Origin: Desulfuromonadales bacterium
GTDB taxonomy: Bacteria; Desulfobacterota; Desulfuromonadia; Desulfuromonadales; JAGXHI01
Length of the DNA: 64,000 nt
Assembly (NCBI GenBank): GCA_024636295.1
Contig: JAGXHI010000029.1
Location: 1 to 64,000 of the forward strand
Direction of reading: 5' to 3'
In this document: in pieces, positions 44,933-54,950 of the stretch
Position numbering within the stretch: the first letter of the stretch is position 1
Layout: each line of letters begins with the position of its first letter
Notes under the pieces: generated by a model
Database searches by the model: none
What the model was told of the DNA's origin: nothing
The model's input: the letters and a program-made list of their open reading frames with translations, nothing else
Translations under genes and position numbers: made by a program

Positions 44933-46096
44933 ATGAAAATTCTTCGAAATAAAAGGAGATTAGGTTTTTTTGTCGGTGCTGTCCTTTTTCCCGGGATCGT
45001 TCTATTCGGAATGATTTCCTGCGCGGATGTCCGCTATCTTGCGGAATGTACAAAAGGACATCTGAGCCTGCTTTCGGGGCGAAAATCCATCCACCGTCTC
45101 CTGGAGGATCCGGCAGTTTCTCCGGAAATGAAGGAGAAATTTCGTACGGTCCTGGACATCCGCAACTTCGCAAGCAGCAATCTTCGTCTTCCCGACAACG
45201 GCAGCTACCGCTGTTATGTCGACCTGGAGCGTCCCAATGTTGTGTGGAACGTCGTTGCCGCACCGGAATTTAACCTGAGACCGCTTCAGTGGTGTTTTCC
45301 GGTTGCCGGATGCGTCACTTACCGCGGGTTTTTTGACGAAGAAAAAGCGAAGAAATTCGCCGAAGATCTGCGACGAAAGGGAAACGATGTCTACCTTTAC
45401 GGCGTTTCGGCCTACTCCACTCTGGGATGGTTTGATGATCCCATTCTGAATACATTTTTCGGTCGGACCGATACCGATCTTGCGGGATTGATTTTTCACG
45501 AACTTTCCCACCAGAAGCTCTACGTCAAGAACGACTCCTTCTTCAACGAAGCTTTCGCCAAAACCGTGGAGGTCGAAGGGGTTCTGCGCTGGCTTCGTTC
45601 CAGCGGAATGACCGATCAGATCCCTTCCTACATGGAGAAAAAGAAGAGGGGGGAGGACTTCCTCGATCTGGTCAAGGGATACCAGAAAGAACTGGCCTCC
45701 CTCTACCGCTCCCCGCTTGACAGGGAGGTGAAGCGCGCGGAAAAGGAACTTATTTTCAGAGATCTCCGGGAGGCGTACGCCCATTGGAAAAAGGGCTGGA
45801 GCGATTATTCGGGATACGATCGCTGGTTTTCCCAGGATCTGAATAACGCAAAATTGGCATCCATCAACACCTATCATACCTATGTGCCCGCGTTCCGGGC
45901 TTTGCTCAAATCGAGCGGGGGTGATTTCGAGAACTTCTACGAAATGGCCGAAAAGATCGGCGGCCTGCCGCCCGAGAAGCGGCTGGCCCGCATGGAGGAG
46001 CTGCGGAATTCTTTCGTGGCGGAAACCTCCGAATATACCGAGGCCGGAATGCTGATGAGCGATTTATCCGCACCGGAAACCGAACCCCGGCTCTGA
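44933..46096 (+). CDS. Zinc aminopeptidase lipoprotein (DUF2265-like)
   Basis: 387 residues from ATG 44933; the open frame to 44795 lies in an AT-rich leader. Signal peptide with lipobox MISC (Cys30). HELSHQ (zinc ligands) follows [16 protein letters not shown], with a downstream Glu in [11 protein letters not shown]. Matches the putative-aminopeptidase family PF10023. Likely periplasmic; substrate unknown. No strong SD. Confidence 0.85.
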   Translation: MKILRNKRRLGFFVGAVLFPGIVLFGMISCADVRYLAECTKGHLSLLSGRKSIHRLLEDPAVSPEMKEKFRTVLDIRNFASSNLRLPDNGSYRCYVDLERPNVVWNVVAAPEFNLRPLQWCFPVAGCVTYRGFFDEEKAKKFAEDLRRKGNDVYLYGVSAYSTLGWFDDPILNTFFGRTDTDLAGLIFHELSHQKLYVKNDSFFNEAFAKTVEVEGVLRWLRSSGMTDQIPSYMEKKKRGEDFLDLVKGYQKELASLYRSPLDREVKRAEKELIFRDLREAYAHWKKGWSDYSGYDRWFSQDLNNAKLASINTYHTYVPAFRALLKSSGGDFENFYEMAEKIGGLPPEKRLARMEELRNSFVAETSEYTEAGMLMSDLSAPETEPRL

Positions 46097-46208
46097 TTTG
46101 CCGGCGTCAGCTTTTTCCATCCGAATTGTACCGCTTCTCTCCTTTACAATCCCCTTTACGTTTCGTATATTCGTACCCATTATTTTATTTTGGGAGGTGC
46201 GAATTACC

Positions 46209-47063
46209 GTGGACAGGATCATTGACGGCAAGGCTATCGCGGCGCAGCTGCGCAGGGATATCGGTGAAGAGGCGGCACGGCTCAAGGAGCGGGGAATCAC
46301 CCCCGGGCTGGCGGTTGTCCTGGTGGGGGAGGACCCGGCGAGCCGCGTCTATGTCTCCATGAAGGAGAAGGCATGCGCCCAGGCGGGAATATTCTCCGAT
46401 GAGCACAAGCTGCCGGCAGAAACAGGCCAGGAAGAACTTCTGGAACTGATTGCGGCATTGAACCGGGACGACAGGATCGACGGCATTCTGGTACAGCTTC
46501 CCCTCCCTCCGCACATCGACGAGAGTATCGTGCTGGAGGCCATTTCTCCCAAAAAGGACGTAGACGGTTTCCATCCCTATAATGTCGGGCGCCTGGTCAC
46601 GGGGAATCCGCTTTTCCAGCCATGCACTCCCTATGGCATCATGAAGATGCTCGAGGTCTCCGGAGTGGATCTGTCGGGCAAGGAAGTGGTGGTGGTCGGA
46701 CGATCCAATATCGTCGGAAAGCCCGTGGCTCTGATGTGTCTGGCAAAACACGCCACCGTTACGCTCTGCCATTCCCGCACCCGGGACCTTGCCGGGCAGG
46801 TCGGACGCGCCGATGTCCTGATTGCCGCTGTAGGAAGACCGGAGATGATCAAGGGAGAGTGGATCAAGGAGGGCGCCGTGGTCATCGACGTTGGCGTCAA
46901 CCGGGTCGGCGAAAAGAAGCTGGTGGGGGACGTGGAATTCGAGGCCGCCTGTTCTCGGGCCGCCGCCATTACCCCGGTGCCCGGAGGTGTCGGTCCCATG
47001 ACTATCACCATGCTTCTCCACAATACGGTGGAGAGTGCCAGGCGCCGCGCAGCACAAACATGA
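46209..47063 (+). CDS. folD: Bifunctional methylene-THF dehydrogenase / methenyl-THF cyclohydrolase
   Basis: 284 residues from GTG 46209 with GGGAGGTG upstream. Interconverts methylene-, methenyl- and formyl-THF. Catalytic YVSMKEKAC (Lys in the YxxxK pattern), [16 protein letters not shown] (cofactor) and [16 protein letters not shown] are all present. Followed by a terminator, so metV and gcv genes are probably a separate transcript. Confidence 0.95.
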   Translation: MDRIIDGKAIAAQLRRDIGEEAARLKERGITPGLAVVLVGEDPASRVYVSMKEKACAQAGIFSDEHKLPAETGQEELLELIAALNRDDRIDGILVQLPLPPHIDESIVLEAISPKKDVDGFHPYNVGRLVTGNPLFQPCTPYGIMKMLEVSGVDLSGKEVVVVGRSNIVGKPVALMCLAKHATVTLCHSRTRDLAGQVGRADVLIAAVGRPEMIKGEWIKEGAVVIDVGVNRVGEKKLVGDVEFEAACSRAAAITPVPGGVGPMTITMLLHNTVESARRRAAQT

Positions 47064-47071
47064 TTCGCAAC

Positions 47072-47117
47072 AAACGCCCGAAGGAATTTTTCGATTCTCC
47101 CGGGCGTTTGCTTTTTA
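47072..47117 (+). terminator. Rho-independent terminator after folD
   Basis: AAACGCCCG (47072-47080) pairs with CGGGCGTTT (47101-47109), followed by GCTTTTT. Confidence 0.8.
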
Positions 47118-47119
47118 AA

Positions 47120-47158
47120 AAGTCGGTTTTAAGTTTTAAAATTTCAGGTTTTAAGCTC
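47120..47158. repeat. Heptad repeats before metV
   Basis: GTTTTAA GTTTTAA AATTTCA GGTTTTAA; shares the 15-mer at 47124-47138 with 6568-6582. Confidence 0.6.
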
Positions 47159-47193
47159 ACGGCCGTATGGTTCAACCGCTTACGGATTTTGAC

Positions 47194-47838
47194 ATGATCA
47201 TCAGCGAGCAGAAAAGCAGGGAAGAACTCCTTGAGAGCATCGAAGACAAGAATCGGCTTTTTCTTGTCGGATGCGCCGCCTGCGCCACCGCCTGCAAATC
47301 CGGAGGCGAGGAAGAGGTATTCCGGATGCAGGAATGGCTGATTTCGGTGGGTCGGGAAGTCACCGGAAGCGTCATAATTGACGAAGCCTGCCACATCATG
47401 CGTGCGGGGCGGGATCTTCGCCGGCACCGGGACCAGGTCGAGGAGGCCGACGCTTTGCTTGTGATGACCTGCGGCGCCGGCATTCAATCCATCTCCTCCA
47501 GTTCGGAAAAGCGCGTCATAGGCGCCCTTGACACCCTCTTCCTCGGCAATATCCGCCGCCTGGGGCAGTACGAGGAAAAATGCTCCCTGTGCGGGGAGTG
47601 CATCCTCAATGAGACGGCAGGTATCTGTCCAGTGACCAACTGCGCCAAGGGGCTGCTCAACGGCCCGTGTGGAGGAATGGAGGAGGGTAAGTGCGAGGCG
47701 AACCGGGAAATCGACTGCGCCTGGAGCCTGATTTTCGATCGACTCGAAAAACAGCAGCGACGGGGAGTTTTCGCCCGACGCGTGCCTCCCAAGAACTGGG
47801 GAAAAACCGGCAAACCAGGGCGGCATAAAATCAGATAA
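47194..47838 (+). CDS. metV: MetV-like methylenetetrahydrofolate reductase C-terminal-domain protein
   Basis: 214 residues. ATG 47194 (MIISEQKSREELLESI) fits the family start; an ATG at 47167 is nine codons earlier. Cysteine clusters GCAACATAC, CSLCGEC and CPVTNC...CGG suggest zinc and iron-sulfur sites. In acetogens this protein partners MetF and is thought to feed it electrons from ferredoxin or another donor. It stands immediately before metF here. Confidence 0.9.
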   Translation: MIISEQKSREELLESIEDKNRLFLVGCAACATACKSGGEEEVFRMQEWLISVGREVTGSVIIDEACHIMRAGRDLRRHRDQVEEADALLVMTCGAGIQSISSSSEKRVIGALDTLFLGNIRRLGQYEEKCSLCGECILNETAGICPVTNCAKGLLNGPCGGMEEGKCEANREIDCAWSLIFDRLEKQQRRGVFARRVPPKNWGKTGKPGRHKIR

Positions 47839-47840
47839 AA

Positions 47841-47868
47841 GGTCCAAGGTTCAAAACTTAAAACAGCT
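47841..47868. repeat. Heptad repeats between metV and metF
   Basis: GGTCCAA GGTTCAA AACTTAA AACAGCT. Confidence 0.6.
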
Positions 47869-47888
47869 CCCGGATAGCAACCTTCTTT

Positions 47889-48746
47889 ATGTCCCGACTC
47901 GCGCGGCAACTGGCTGAACATCAATTTACGGTCACCGCGGAAATCGCGCCTCCCAAGGGCGTGGATGTCCGTTCCGCACTGGAACACGCTCGATCCTTAA
48001 AAGGGGTCGCGGCGATCAATGTGACGGATAACCAGGGTGCGAACATGCGCATGTCGCCCATGGCGCTGGCGGCCCTTCTTGTGCGCGAGGGAGTGGAGCC
48101 GATCCTTCAGATGACCTGTCGGGATCGTAATCGGATGGCCCTGCAGTCCGATCTGCTCGGGGCGGCCGCCCTTGGGATCGAAAACCTTCTGATCCTCTCC
48201 GGAGACCATGTGAGGTTCGGGGATCATCCGGAATCCAGGGCGGTCTTCGATCTCGATTCGGTACAGTTTCTGGAGGTGGTGAGGAAAATGGAGGCGGGGC
48301 GGGACCTTGCCGGCAGGCTTCTGCAGGGTGCGCCCTCTTTTTTCGCCGGGGCGGCTGTAACTCCCGCGGCCGAGCCTTTCGAATTGATGTTCAGGAAATA
48401 CCGGAAAAAAGTTGATGCCGGCGCCCGATTCTTTCAGACCCAGGCCTTTTTCGATGCGGAGAAACTCAAACGCTTCATGGACGAGGCGAGTTCCCTGGGC
48501 GTTCCAGTCATGGCCGGTGTTCTTCTGGTAAAGAGTGCCGGTGCGGCGCGGTTTATTAACGAGCACATTCCGGGCGTTCGGGTCCCTGATGGCATCATCG
48601 GCCGCCTGGAAAAGACGGTGGAGCCCCTGGAGGAAGGTGTGGCCATTGCCAGGGAACTGGTCGCGGCGGCCCGCGATTGCTGCCAAGGGGTTCACCTGAT
48701 GACCCTGGGCCATGAAGACAGGATTCCGGATTTACTTAAAGGTTGA
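47889..48746 (+). CDS. metF: Methylenetetrahydrofolate reductase
   Basis: 285 residues. Reduces methylene-THF to methyl-THF on FAD. TIM-barrel family pattern: TVTAEIAPPKG at the N-terminus, NVTDNQGANMRMSPMALAALL, and ENLLILSGDH. It is on the same strand as metV, whose product likely serves as its electron input module, and the glycine cleavage genes follow 72 bases later. Confidence 0.94.
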   Translation: MSRLARQLAEHQFTVTAEIAPPKGVDVRSALEHARSLKGVAAINVTDNQGANMRMSPMALAALLVREGVEPILQMTCRDRNRMALQSDLLGAAALGIENLLILSGDHVRFGDHPESRAVFDLDSVQFLEVVRKMEAGRDLAGRLLQGAPSFFAGAAVTPAAEPFELMFRKYRKKVDAGARFFQTQAFFDAEKLKRFMDEASSLGVPVMAGVLLVKSAGAARFINEHIPGVRVPDGIIGRLEKTVEPLEEGVAIARELVAAARDCCQGVHLMTLGHEDRIPDLLKG

Positions 48747-48818
48747 AAATCCGTCGAATTGGGTTTAAGTAAAAAGGTCCCGGATTTCCCCGGGCGAATG
48801 ACCATAATCGGAGGGAAC

Positions 48819-49913
48819 GTGCTCAAAAAGACACCGCTCAATGAAGTGCACAGGGAACTCGGGGGCCGGATGGTCGAATTCGGCGGGTGGGAAATGCCGG
48901 TCCAGTACCGGGGAGTGATCGAAGAGCACCTTGCTGTGCGAGGCGCCGCGGGTCTCTTTGATGTTTCCCACATGGGGGAAATCGAGATCCGGGGTCCGGG
49001 CGCCCTCGAATTTGTGCAACAGGTCACCGTCAACAATGCTTCGAAATTGAAAAAGGGGCAGGTCCAGTATTCCGCCATGTGCTATCCTCACGGTGGGGTG
49101 GTGGACGATCTGACCGTCTACCGGTTTGACGAGGATCATTTTCTTCTCTGCGTCAATGCATCGAATACCGATAAGGTTTTTGCATGGCTTGAAGAGGTCT
49201 TTGAGGAAGATGGATCTGCGGACCTTACCCTGCGAAATGTCAGCGACGAATACGCTCAATTCGCCCTTCAGGGGCCCGCCTCCGAGACGATTCTCTCCCG
49301 TCTGACCGATCTGGAACTGGGCAGGATTCCTTCTTTTCATTTTTATGAAGCCCTTGTTGCGGAAACCCCCGTGATTGTCTCTCGCACCGGATATACCGGA
49401 GAGGACGGCTTTGAACTTTATTTCGCCCCTGCCGATGCTGAAAAAGTCTGGAACATGCTGATGGACGCCGGCAGTGAAGACGGGCTGATCCCCGCCGGTC
49501 TGGGCGCCAGGGACACCCTCCGCCTGGAAATGGGTTATCCTCTCTACGGACATGAGCTGTCCCGGGACATTTCTCCCCTGGAGGCCGGGCTGGGCTGGAT
49601 CACCCGGCTGGAGGAAAAAGACTTCATTGGTCGCGATGCCCTTCTACGTCAGAAACAGGAGGGATTAAAGCAGCAGCTAATCGGGCTGACACTGACCGAA
49701 GCAGGGGTGCCCCGTGCCGGATACGCGATTTACTCCGGTAAAATAAAAATCGGCGAAGTCACCAGTGGGACCATGTCTCCTTCCCTCCGGGTGGGCATCG
49801 CAATGGCCCTGATTGATCCTGAACACGGCGCGGTCGGTTCGCCTCTGCAGGTTCAGATTCGGAACCGCATGGCTGGGGCGCTGGTGGTGAAACCCCCTTT
49901 CTTCAGAAGATAA
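48819..49913 (+). CDS. gcvT: Glycine cleavage system T protein (aminomethyltransferase)
   Basis: 364 residues from GTG 48819, with GGAGG four bases upstream. Transfers the methylene from H-protein-bound intermediate to THF, releasing ammonia. GLFDVSHMGEIEIRGPGALEF and SRTGYTGEDGFELY are hallmark stretches; RLEMGYPLYGHEL gives substrate contacts. No glycine riboswitch is visible in the 72-base leader. Confidence 0.96.
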   Translation: MLKKTPLNEVHRELGGRMVEFGGWEMPVQYRGVIEEHLAVRGAAGLFDVSHMGEIEIRGPGALEFVQQVTVNNASKLKKGQVQYSAMCYPHGGVVDDLTVYRFDEDHFLLCVNASNTDKVFAWLEEVFEEDGSADLTLRNVSDEYAQFALQGPASETILSRLTDLELGRIPSFHFYEALVAETPVIVSRTGYTGEDGFELYFAPADAEKVWNMLMDAGSEDGLIPAGLGARDTLRLEMGYPLYGHELSRDISPLEAGLGWITRLEEKDFIGRDALLRQKQEGLKQQLIGLTLTEAGVPRAGYAIYSGKIKIGEVTSGTMSPSLRVGIAMALIDPEHGAVGSPLQVQIRNRMAGALVVKPPFFRR

Positions 49914-49975
49914 ACATAAAAAATTCGGATGATCCGCTATTTCTACCTAATTGGCTATAACCTAAGGAGCAAGTC

Positions 49976-50362
49976 ATGGAATTTCCGGAGGAGTTGAAGT
50001 ACACGGAAGAACACGAGTGGGTTCTGGTGGAGGACGATGTGGCCACGATCGGCATCTCTGATTTCGCCCAAGATGCTCTTGGAGATGTTGTTTTCGTCGA
50101 ATTGCCGGAAGTCGGTACGGTTCTGGATGCCGGCAAGACTTTCGGAGTGGTCGAATCGGTGAAGGCTGTTTCCGACATCTATGCCCCGATTTCGGGAGAG
50201 GTGATCGAAATCAATGAAGAGCTTCCTGATACGCCCGAGCTTATAAACACCTCTCCCTACGAAGATGGATGGATGGTCAAAATCCGGATGAGCAACCCGG
50301 CCGAAGCGGAAGATCTGATGGACGCCGAGGCTTATCAGGAGTTCATTGAAGGGGAGGAATAG
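49976..50362 (+). CDS. gcvH: Glycine cleavage system H protein
   Basis: 128 residues, lipoyl carrier. Lipoylation Lys63 lies in [10 protein letters not shown]; the surrounding [15 protein letters not shown] is canonical. Shuttles the aminomethyl group between P, T and L proteins. 62 bases after gcvT. Confidence 0.97.
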   Translation: MEFPEELKYTEEHEWVLVEDDVATIGISDFAQDALGDVVFVELPEVGTVLDAGKTFGVVESVKAVSDIYAPISGEVIEINEELPDTPELINTSPYEDGWMVKIRMSNPAEAEDLMDAEAYQEFIEGEE

Positions 50363-50372
50363 GAGCCGCCAA

Positions 50373-51722
50373 ATGCGATACATTCCACATACCCCGGACG
50401 ACGTCCGCCAGATGCTCTCGGTTATCGGCGTCGATTCGGTGGAGAGCCTCTTCGCTGAGATCCCCGAGGATGTGCGCCTTCAGCGGCCACTTGATCTTCC
50501 GCTCCCTCTTTCGGAATCCGAACTTCTGAGGGAACTCGCCGCCCTTTCCTCCCGCAATGACGCAGCACGGACGTCCCTTTCTTTTTTGGGCGGTGGGGCA
50601 TACAACCATTTCATACCGGCGGTGGTGGACCACTTGATCTCCCGCAGTGAATTCTATACCGCCTATACGCCCTATCAGCCCGAAATCAGCCAGGGGACCC
50701 TTCAGGCAATTTTTGAGTATCAGACCCTGATTTGCCAGTTGACCGGGATGGAAGTGGCGAATGCCTCCATGTACGACGGAGCATCGGCTTGCGCCGAGGC
50801 GGTTCTGATGGCCGTGCGGGCTGGCCGTAAGGGGCGGGTGCTCCTTTCCCGCGCTCTGCATCCCGAATATCGTGAGACTGTGAGGACCTATTGCAGGTAT
50901 CTCGATGTTGAACTGGTCGAAATCCCCTTCGGTAAGGACGGACGGACCGACCGGCTGGCTCTCGAGCGGGAAATGGACGCCGAGACGGCAGCGGTGGTGA
51001 TTGGTTACCCGAATTTCTTTGGCGTGGTTGAGGATCTGGCCGCACTTGGCGAGGTCGTGCATGCCGGCGGCGCCCGCCTGGTAGCGGCGGTGCAGGAACC
51101 GATCGCCCTCGGTCTGCTGAAATCCCCCGGCGAATTGGGGGCCGATATCGTCGCGGGGGAAGGCCAGAGTTTTGGCATTCCCCTCTCTTTCGGAGGGCCG
51201 TATCTCGGGTTCTTTGCCGCCAGCAAGCGGGATATGCGGGTCATGCCGGGGCGCCTGGTCGGAGAAACCGTCGACTTGGACGGTCGCCGGGGATTCGTTC
51301 TGACTCTTGCCACCCGCGAACAGCACATCCGGCGGGAAAAGGCCACTTCCAACATCTGCTCCAATGAAGGGCTATGCGCCCTGATGGCGGCTATTTATCT
51401 CTCCCTGATGGGAAAGGCCGGCATCCGGGAAGTCGCATTGCAAAACTTTTCCAAGGCGAAATACGCCAGGGAAAGGATAGCCGATCTGAAGGGTTTTTCC
51501 ATTCTCCATGAATCTCCGACCTTCAATGAATTTGCTGTTCACGCCGATGAGGGCGCCGCCGCGGTTCTGCTGCGACTTCAGGAGAAGGGAATTCTGGGAG
51601 GTCTTGCTCTGGATCGCTTCTATGATGAGATGCCCGACAATTTTCTGGTCTGCGTCACTGAACAGAACAGCCGGGGAGAAATCGACGCACTGGTCGAGGC
51701 GCTGAAAGGAGGCCGGGAATGA
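50373..51722 (+). CDS. gcvPA: Glycine dehydrogenase (decarboxylating) subunit 1
   Basis: 449 residues. ATG 50373 ([15 protein letters not shown]) follows a GGAGG-type SD. Alpha part of the split P protein, common in bacteria outside enterics: [20 protein letters not shown] and [13 protein letters not shown] are conserved. It overlaps gcvPB by four bases. Confidence 0.96.
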   Translation: MRYIPHTPDDVRQMLSVIGVDSVESLFAEIPEDVRLQRPLDLPLPLSESELLRELAALSSRNDAARTSLSFLGGGAYNHFIPAVVDHLISRSEFYTAYTPYQPEISQGTLQAIFEYQTLICQLTGMEVANASMYDGASACAEAVLMAVRAGRKGRVLLSRALHPEYRETVRTYCRYLDVELVEIPFGKDGRTDRLALEREMDAETAAVVIGYPNFFGVVEDLAALGEVVHAGGARLVAAVQEPIALGLLKSPGELGADIVAGEGQSFGIPLSFGGPYLGFFAASKRDMRVMPGRLVGETVDLDGRRGFVLTLATREQHIRREKATSNICSNEGLCALMAAIYLSLMGKAGIREVALQNFSKAKYARERIADLKGFSILHESPTFNEFAVHADEGAAAVLLRLQEKGILGGLALDRFYDEMPDNFLVCVTEQNSRGEIDALVEALKGGRE

Positions 51723-53173
51723 AAGGTCCGGGAAGAAGCGGTCTAACCCTGGATGAGAAGTTGATCTTCGAGCATTCCGATCCCGGGCGCAGGGGTTACA
51801 GCCTTCCGCCTCTGGATGTTCCCGTGGCCTCCCTGCCTCCCGAGCTGACCCGTGAGGAGGTAGCGGATTTTCCTGAGCTCTCGGAAGTGGATGTGGTGCG
51901 GCACTTTACCCGACTTTCCGCATGGAACTATGGGGTGGATTCGGGATTCTATCCCCTGGGCAGCTGCACCATGAAGTACAATCCCAAGGTCAACGAGTCC
52001 GCCGCCCGGCTGCCCGGTTTCTCCGAAATCCACCCTTTATGTCCCGAAAATCTGGCTCAGGGATCCCTCGAGCTGATGTTTCGCCTCCAGGAGGCCCTTG
52101 GGGAGATCGCCGGCTTTCCGGCCGTTACACTGCAGCCTGCCGCCGGCGCTCATGGCGAACTGACCGGCATGCTGATTATCCGGGCACATCACGAGGCGCA
52201 CGGCAATCCTCGCCGTAAGGTGCTGATTCCGGACACTGCACACGGGACCAACCCCGCTACGGCGGCGCTGTGCGGGTACGACGTGGTGCCGGTTTCCTCC
52301 GACGGGATTCTTACTGCAGCGGCTGTGGCGGAACGGATGGATGAGGATGTGGCGGCCCTGATGGTTACCAATCCAAATACACTGGGGCTGTTCGAATCGG
52401 AAATCAGGAAAATCTGCGACATCGTCCATGAACGGGGAGGCCTTGTCTACTGCGACGGCGCCAATCTCAATGCCCTGCTGGGGATTGCCCGTCCAGGCGA
52501 CATGGGAATCGATGTCATGCATTTCAACCTGCACAAGACCTTTTCCACCCCTCATGGCGGAGGAGGTCCGGGATCAGGACCCGTCGGCGTCACCGGGGAA
52601 CTGGCCCGCTATCTTCCAAGGCCGGTGGTCGTCCGCGAAAAAGACGTTTATCGGCTGGACTACGACCGCCCTGCGTCCATCGGGCGCCTCCGGTCTTTTC
52701 ATGGCAATTTCGGCATTCTGGTCCGAGCCTGGGCCTATATCAGAACACTGGGCGGGGAGGGTCTGCGCCTCGCCAGTGAAATGGCCGTGCTCAATGCCAA
52801 TTACATCCGCTCCCGCCTGGAGGGAACCTACCATCTCCCATATGAAAAAAGATCCCTGCACGAAGTGGTCTTCTCCGATCGGGATCTGGAAGGGGATTGC
52901 CACACTCTCGATCTGGCCAAGCGTCTGATCGATTTCGGGTATCATCCTCCGACCGTTTATTTCCCACTGGTGGTCAAGGGGGCGATCATGATCGAGCCCA
53001 CTGAAACGGAAAGCAAGGAGACCCTGGATGAATTCTGTGAAGCCATGCTGACCATCGCCGACGAATCGAGGAACGACCCCGACCGACTGAAGAATGCGCC
53101 CGTGCGCACCCGGCTGCGGCGCCTGGATGAGACGGGCGCGGCGCGAAACCCGCGGCTCAAATGGGAGAGATAG
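51719..53173 (+). CDS. gcvPB: Glycine dehydrogenase (decarboxylating) subunit 2
   Basis: 484 residues; carries the PLP-binding Lys273 in [18 protein letters not shown]. With gcvPA it decarboxylates glycine onto the H protein. Last gene of the gcv run; no lipoamide dehydrogenase (L protein) gene is in the window. Confidence 0.96.
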   Translation: MKGPGRSGLTLDEKLIFEHSDPGRRGYSLPPLDVPVASLPPELTREEVADFPELSEVDVVRHFTRLSAWNYGVDSGFYPLGSCTMKYNPKVNESAARLPGFSEIHPLCPENLAQGSLELMFRLQEALGEIAGFPAVTLQPAAGAHGELTGMLIIRAHHEAHGNPRRKVLIPDTAHGTNPATAALCGYDVVPVSSDGILTAAAVAERMDEDVAALMVTNPNTLGLFESEIRKICDIVHERGGLVYCDGANLNALLGIARPGDMGIDVMHFNLHKTFSTPHGGGGPGSGPVGVTGELARYLPRPVVVREKDVYRLDYDRPASIGRLRSFHGNFGILVRAWAYIRTLGGEGLRLASEMAVLNANYIRSRLEGTYHLPYEKRSLHEVVFSDRDLEGDCHTLDLAKRLIDFGYHPPTVYFPLVVKGAIMIEPTETESKETLDEFCEAMLTIADESRNDPDRLKNAPVRTRLRRLDETGAARNPRLKWER

Positions 53174-53202
53174 CGGCCGGGGCTGGAGAGCTCATCCGAA
53201 CG

Positions 53203-54180
53203 TCAGTAAAGATATCCCCCCCGGATATGGCTCGTTGAGAGGTTATATCTGAAGAAAGCAAAAATGCTCAGGGTCTCCTCCTGGTAGGCTCGCGGCAAGG
53301 GACCATAGGAGGCCCCCTTTTTCACCGCTTCGATCGCCTCATGATCGAGAGCGTCATATCCTGAGCTTTCCATCAGTTGGACCCCCTTCACGGAGCCGTC
53401 CCTGTTGATGGTGATTTTCAGAAGGCTTGTCCCCTCCTCCCTTCGTTCCACAGAACTTCTCGGGTACCCCCAGACCCCGTAGATGTTGTTGCGGAAACGC
53501 TGGAAGAAGGAAATCAGGATATCCTTCTCCATGTCCAGCCAGGTCGTACCCCCCGTCTCGACATCCTCCCTGTATTTTTGCCGCCACTCCTCCATTTTGC
53601 GGTCGGCCAGATTTTCCACCGCCTTGTTCGCCGAGGCGATCAGGGTGCGCATATCCGGTAGCGGCTCCGGTGCTTTTTGAACGGGTTTTTCCGCTGGAAG
53701 TTGAGGCTCGGCGGCCCTTTCAGGAGATTTTTCCACGTCCGCGGGAGGTGGCGCAGGTGCATCCCGTGGTTTGGCAATGCGGGGCTTCGGGGTTTTTGGT
53801 GTTTTTACGGGCGGCGGCGCCGGTGGAGTTGGTTTTTCCTGAACAGTCGCTGGCGGGGGAGCGGCGGGCTGCCTGTCCTCGGGGAAATCCCCCTCTGGCG
53901 CTATTTCCTTCTCCACCACGCTGTCCACGGGACCGAGTCGTCTGGCTGGTTCTTCGCGGGGACGCTCTGGCACGGATTCTTTGGGGAGATCGAGTTCTCT
54001 CTCCCGGGGTTCAGGAGAAGGCGGGGGTTCGGGAGGACGGATTTCGACCACCATCGGTTCTTTGGGGGGAGTCGCCTGAAAAATGTCGCGCTCCGAAAGG
54101 ATATAAAGGCCCAACAGGTGCAGCAGCAGGGAAACCAGAATGAATGCTGCAAAAAGGGTCGAATGACGTTTATGTTCCAT
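53203..54180 (-). CDS. TonB-family energy transducer
   Basis: 325 residues. Inner-membrane signal anchor (about 10-30, LFAAFILVSLLLHLLGLYIL), a long Pro/Glu/Lys-rich linker (about 40-175) with repeated PAPPP/KPK stretches spanning the periplasm, then a TonB C-terminal domain (GSVKGVQLMESSGYDALDHE). Couples proton motive force to outer-membrane transport. No exbB/exbD or receptor is adjacent. Confidence 0.88.
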   Translation of the reverse strand: MEHKRHSTLFAAFILVSLLLHLLGLYILSERDIFQATPPKEPMVVEIRPPEPPPSPEPRERELDLPKESVPERPREEPARRLGPVDSVVEKEIAPEGDFPEDRQPAAPPPATVQEKPTPPAPPPVKTPKTPKPRIAKPRDAPAPPPADVEKSPERAAEPQLPAEKPVQKAPEPLPDMRTLIASANKAVENLADRKMEEWRQKYREDVETGGTTWLDMEKDILISFFQRFRNNIYGVWGYPRSSVERREEGTSLLKITINRDGSVKGVQLMESSGYDALDHEAIEAVKKGASYGPLPRAYQEETLSIFAFFRYNLSTSHIRGGYLY

Positions 54181-54294
54181 GAAGACCGGGATCTATGAGT
54201 ATCTTTAAGGTCCAATTATACAGAAAGAGGCATTTTGGGGCCAGCTCCTCGATTCTTCCTCACAGGAAATTTTTGGAGCAGCGTCGCGCCCTAC

Positions 54295-54322
54295 TGGACA
54301 AAAAACCGACTATTAGTGTAAT
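54295..54322 (+). promoter_or_regulatory. Promoter of the ferredoxin gene
   Basis: TGGACA (54295-54300), 16-base spacer, TGTAAT (54317-54322). Suggested by position 52 bases before the start. Confidence 0.4.
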
Positions 54323-54373
54323 ATGCGCCGATATTCCGCCAACAAATATTAAGAATACAAGGAGGTGATTTTC

Positions 54374-54544
54374 TTGGCTCACAACATAACCGAAGAGTGC
54401 ATCAATTGCGGAGCCTGTGACCCCGTCTGCCCCGTTGACGCCATCAGTGAAGAGGGGGATGCCCGGGTGATCGATGCCGCTACCTGCACCGATTGCGGCG
54501 CCTGCGTGGATACCTGCCCCGTAGATGCCATTGAGGCGCCCTGA
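54374..54544 (+). CDS. 2[4Fe-4S] ferredoxin
   Basis: 56 residues from TTG 54374; AGGAGGTGA, nearly the full anti-SD complement, lies eight bases before. Two cluster motifs [12 protein letters not shown] (9-20) and [12 protein letters not shown] (38-49), the classical clostridial-type ferredoxin. Low-potential electron carrier. A separate transcript with its own terminator, between tonB and tatA. Confidence 0.95.
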   Translation: MAHNITEECINCGACDPVCPVDAISEEGDARVIDAATCTDCGACVDTCPVDAIEAP

Positions 54545-54550
54545 TTAAAA

Positions 54551-54584
54551 GGGAAGGCGGTTCCGTCGGGCCGCCTTCCCCTTC
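54551..54584 (+). terminator. Terminator after the ferredoxin gene
   Basis: GGGAAGGCGG, ten-base loop, CCGCCTTCCC, then CTTC. Ten-bp perfect stem but a short T tract. Confidence 0.7.
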
Positions 54585-54634
54585 ACCCCCGGGGAAGTGT
54601 TCGGGAAAATATCCGACAGCAGGGAGGAAGAAAG

Positions 54635-54835
54635 ATGTTCGGATTCGGCATGCCGGAGCTCATCATCATTCTGGTTCTTGTACTTATCATTTTTGGGGCG
54701 GGTAAGCTTCCCCAGATCGGCGATGCCCTGGGAAAGGGAATCCGGAATTTCAGGAAATCCACCCTCGAGCGAGACGAAATCGACATCACCCCCAAGGACG
54801 AAGAAAATAAAGACAATAAAGAAGATGGAAGCTGA
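54635..54835 (+). CDS. tatA: Twin-arginine translocase subunit TatA/E
   Basis: 66 residues: N-terminal [23 protein letters not shown] with the FGxxKLP motif, amphipathic helix ([14 protein letters not shown]) and an acidic tail. Forms the export pore for folded Tat substrates such as the ActB protein at the right of the window. tatB and tatC are not in this window. Confidence 0.95.
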   Translation: MFGFGMPELIIILVLVLIIFGAGKLPQIGDALGKGIRNFRKSTLERDEIDITPKDEENKDNKEDGS

Positions 54836-54860
54836 CCGCTTCCTTGGTCAATAGAAAAGC

Positions 54861-54897
54861 AAAGGGGTTGGACCCTGTTTGGGACAGCCCCTTTTTT
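54861..54897 (+). terminator. Terminator after tatA
   Basis: AAAGGGG ... CCCCTTTTTT with an inner GTTG/CAGC pairing. Confidence 0.7.
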
Positions 54898-54950
54898 GTA
54901 TTCGGATTATTCTGTTCAAGTTCAAGAACGGTTCCCGGGCGCCGGGACGG

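Noticed and set aside
48747..48818. Glycine riboswitch upstream of gcvT
   Set aside because: The 72-base gap lacks the conserved glycine aptamer core and is too short for a tandem aptamer.
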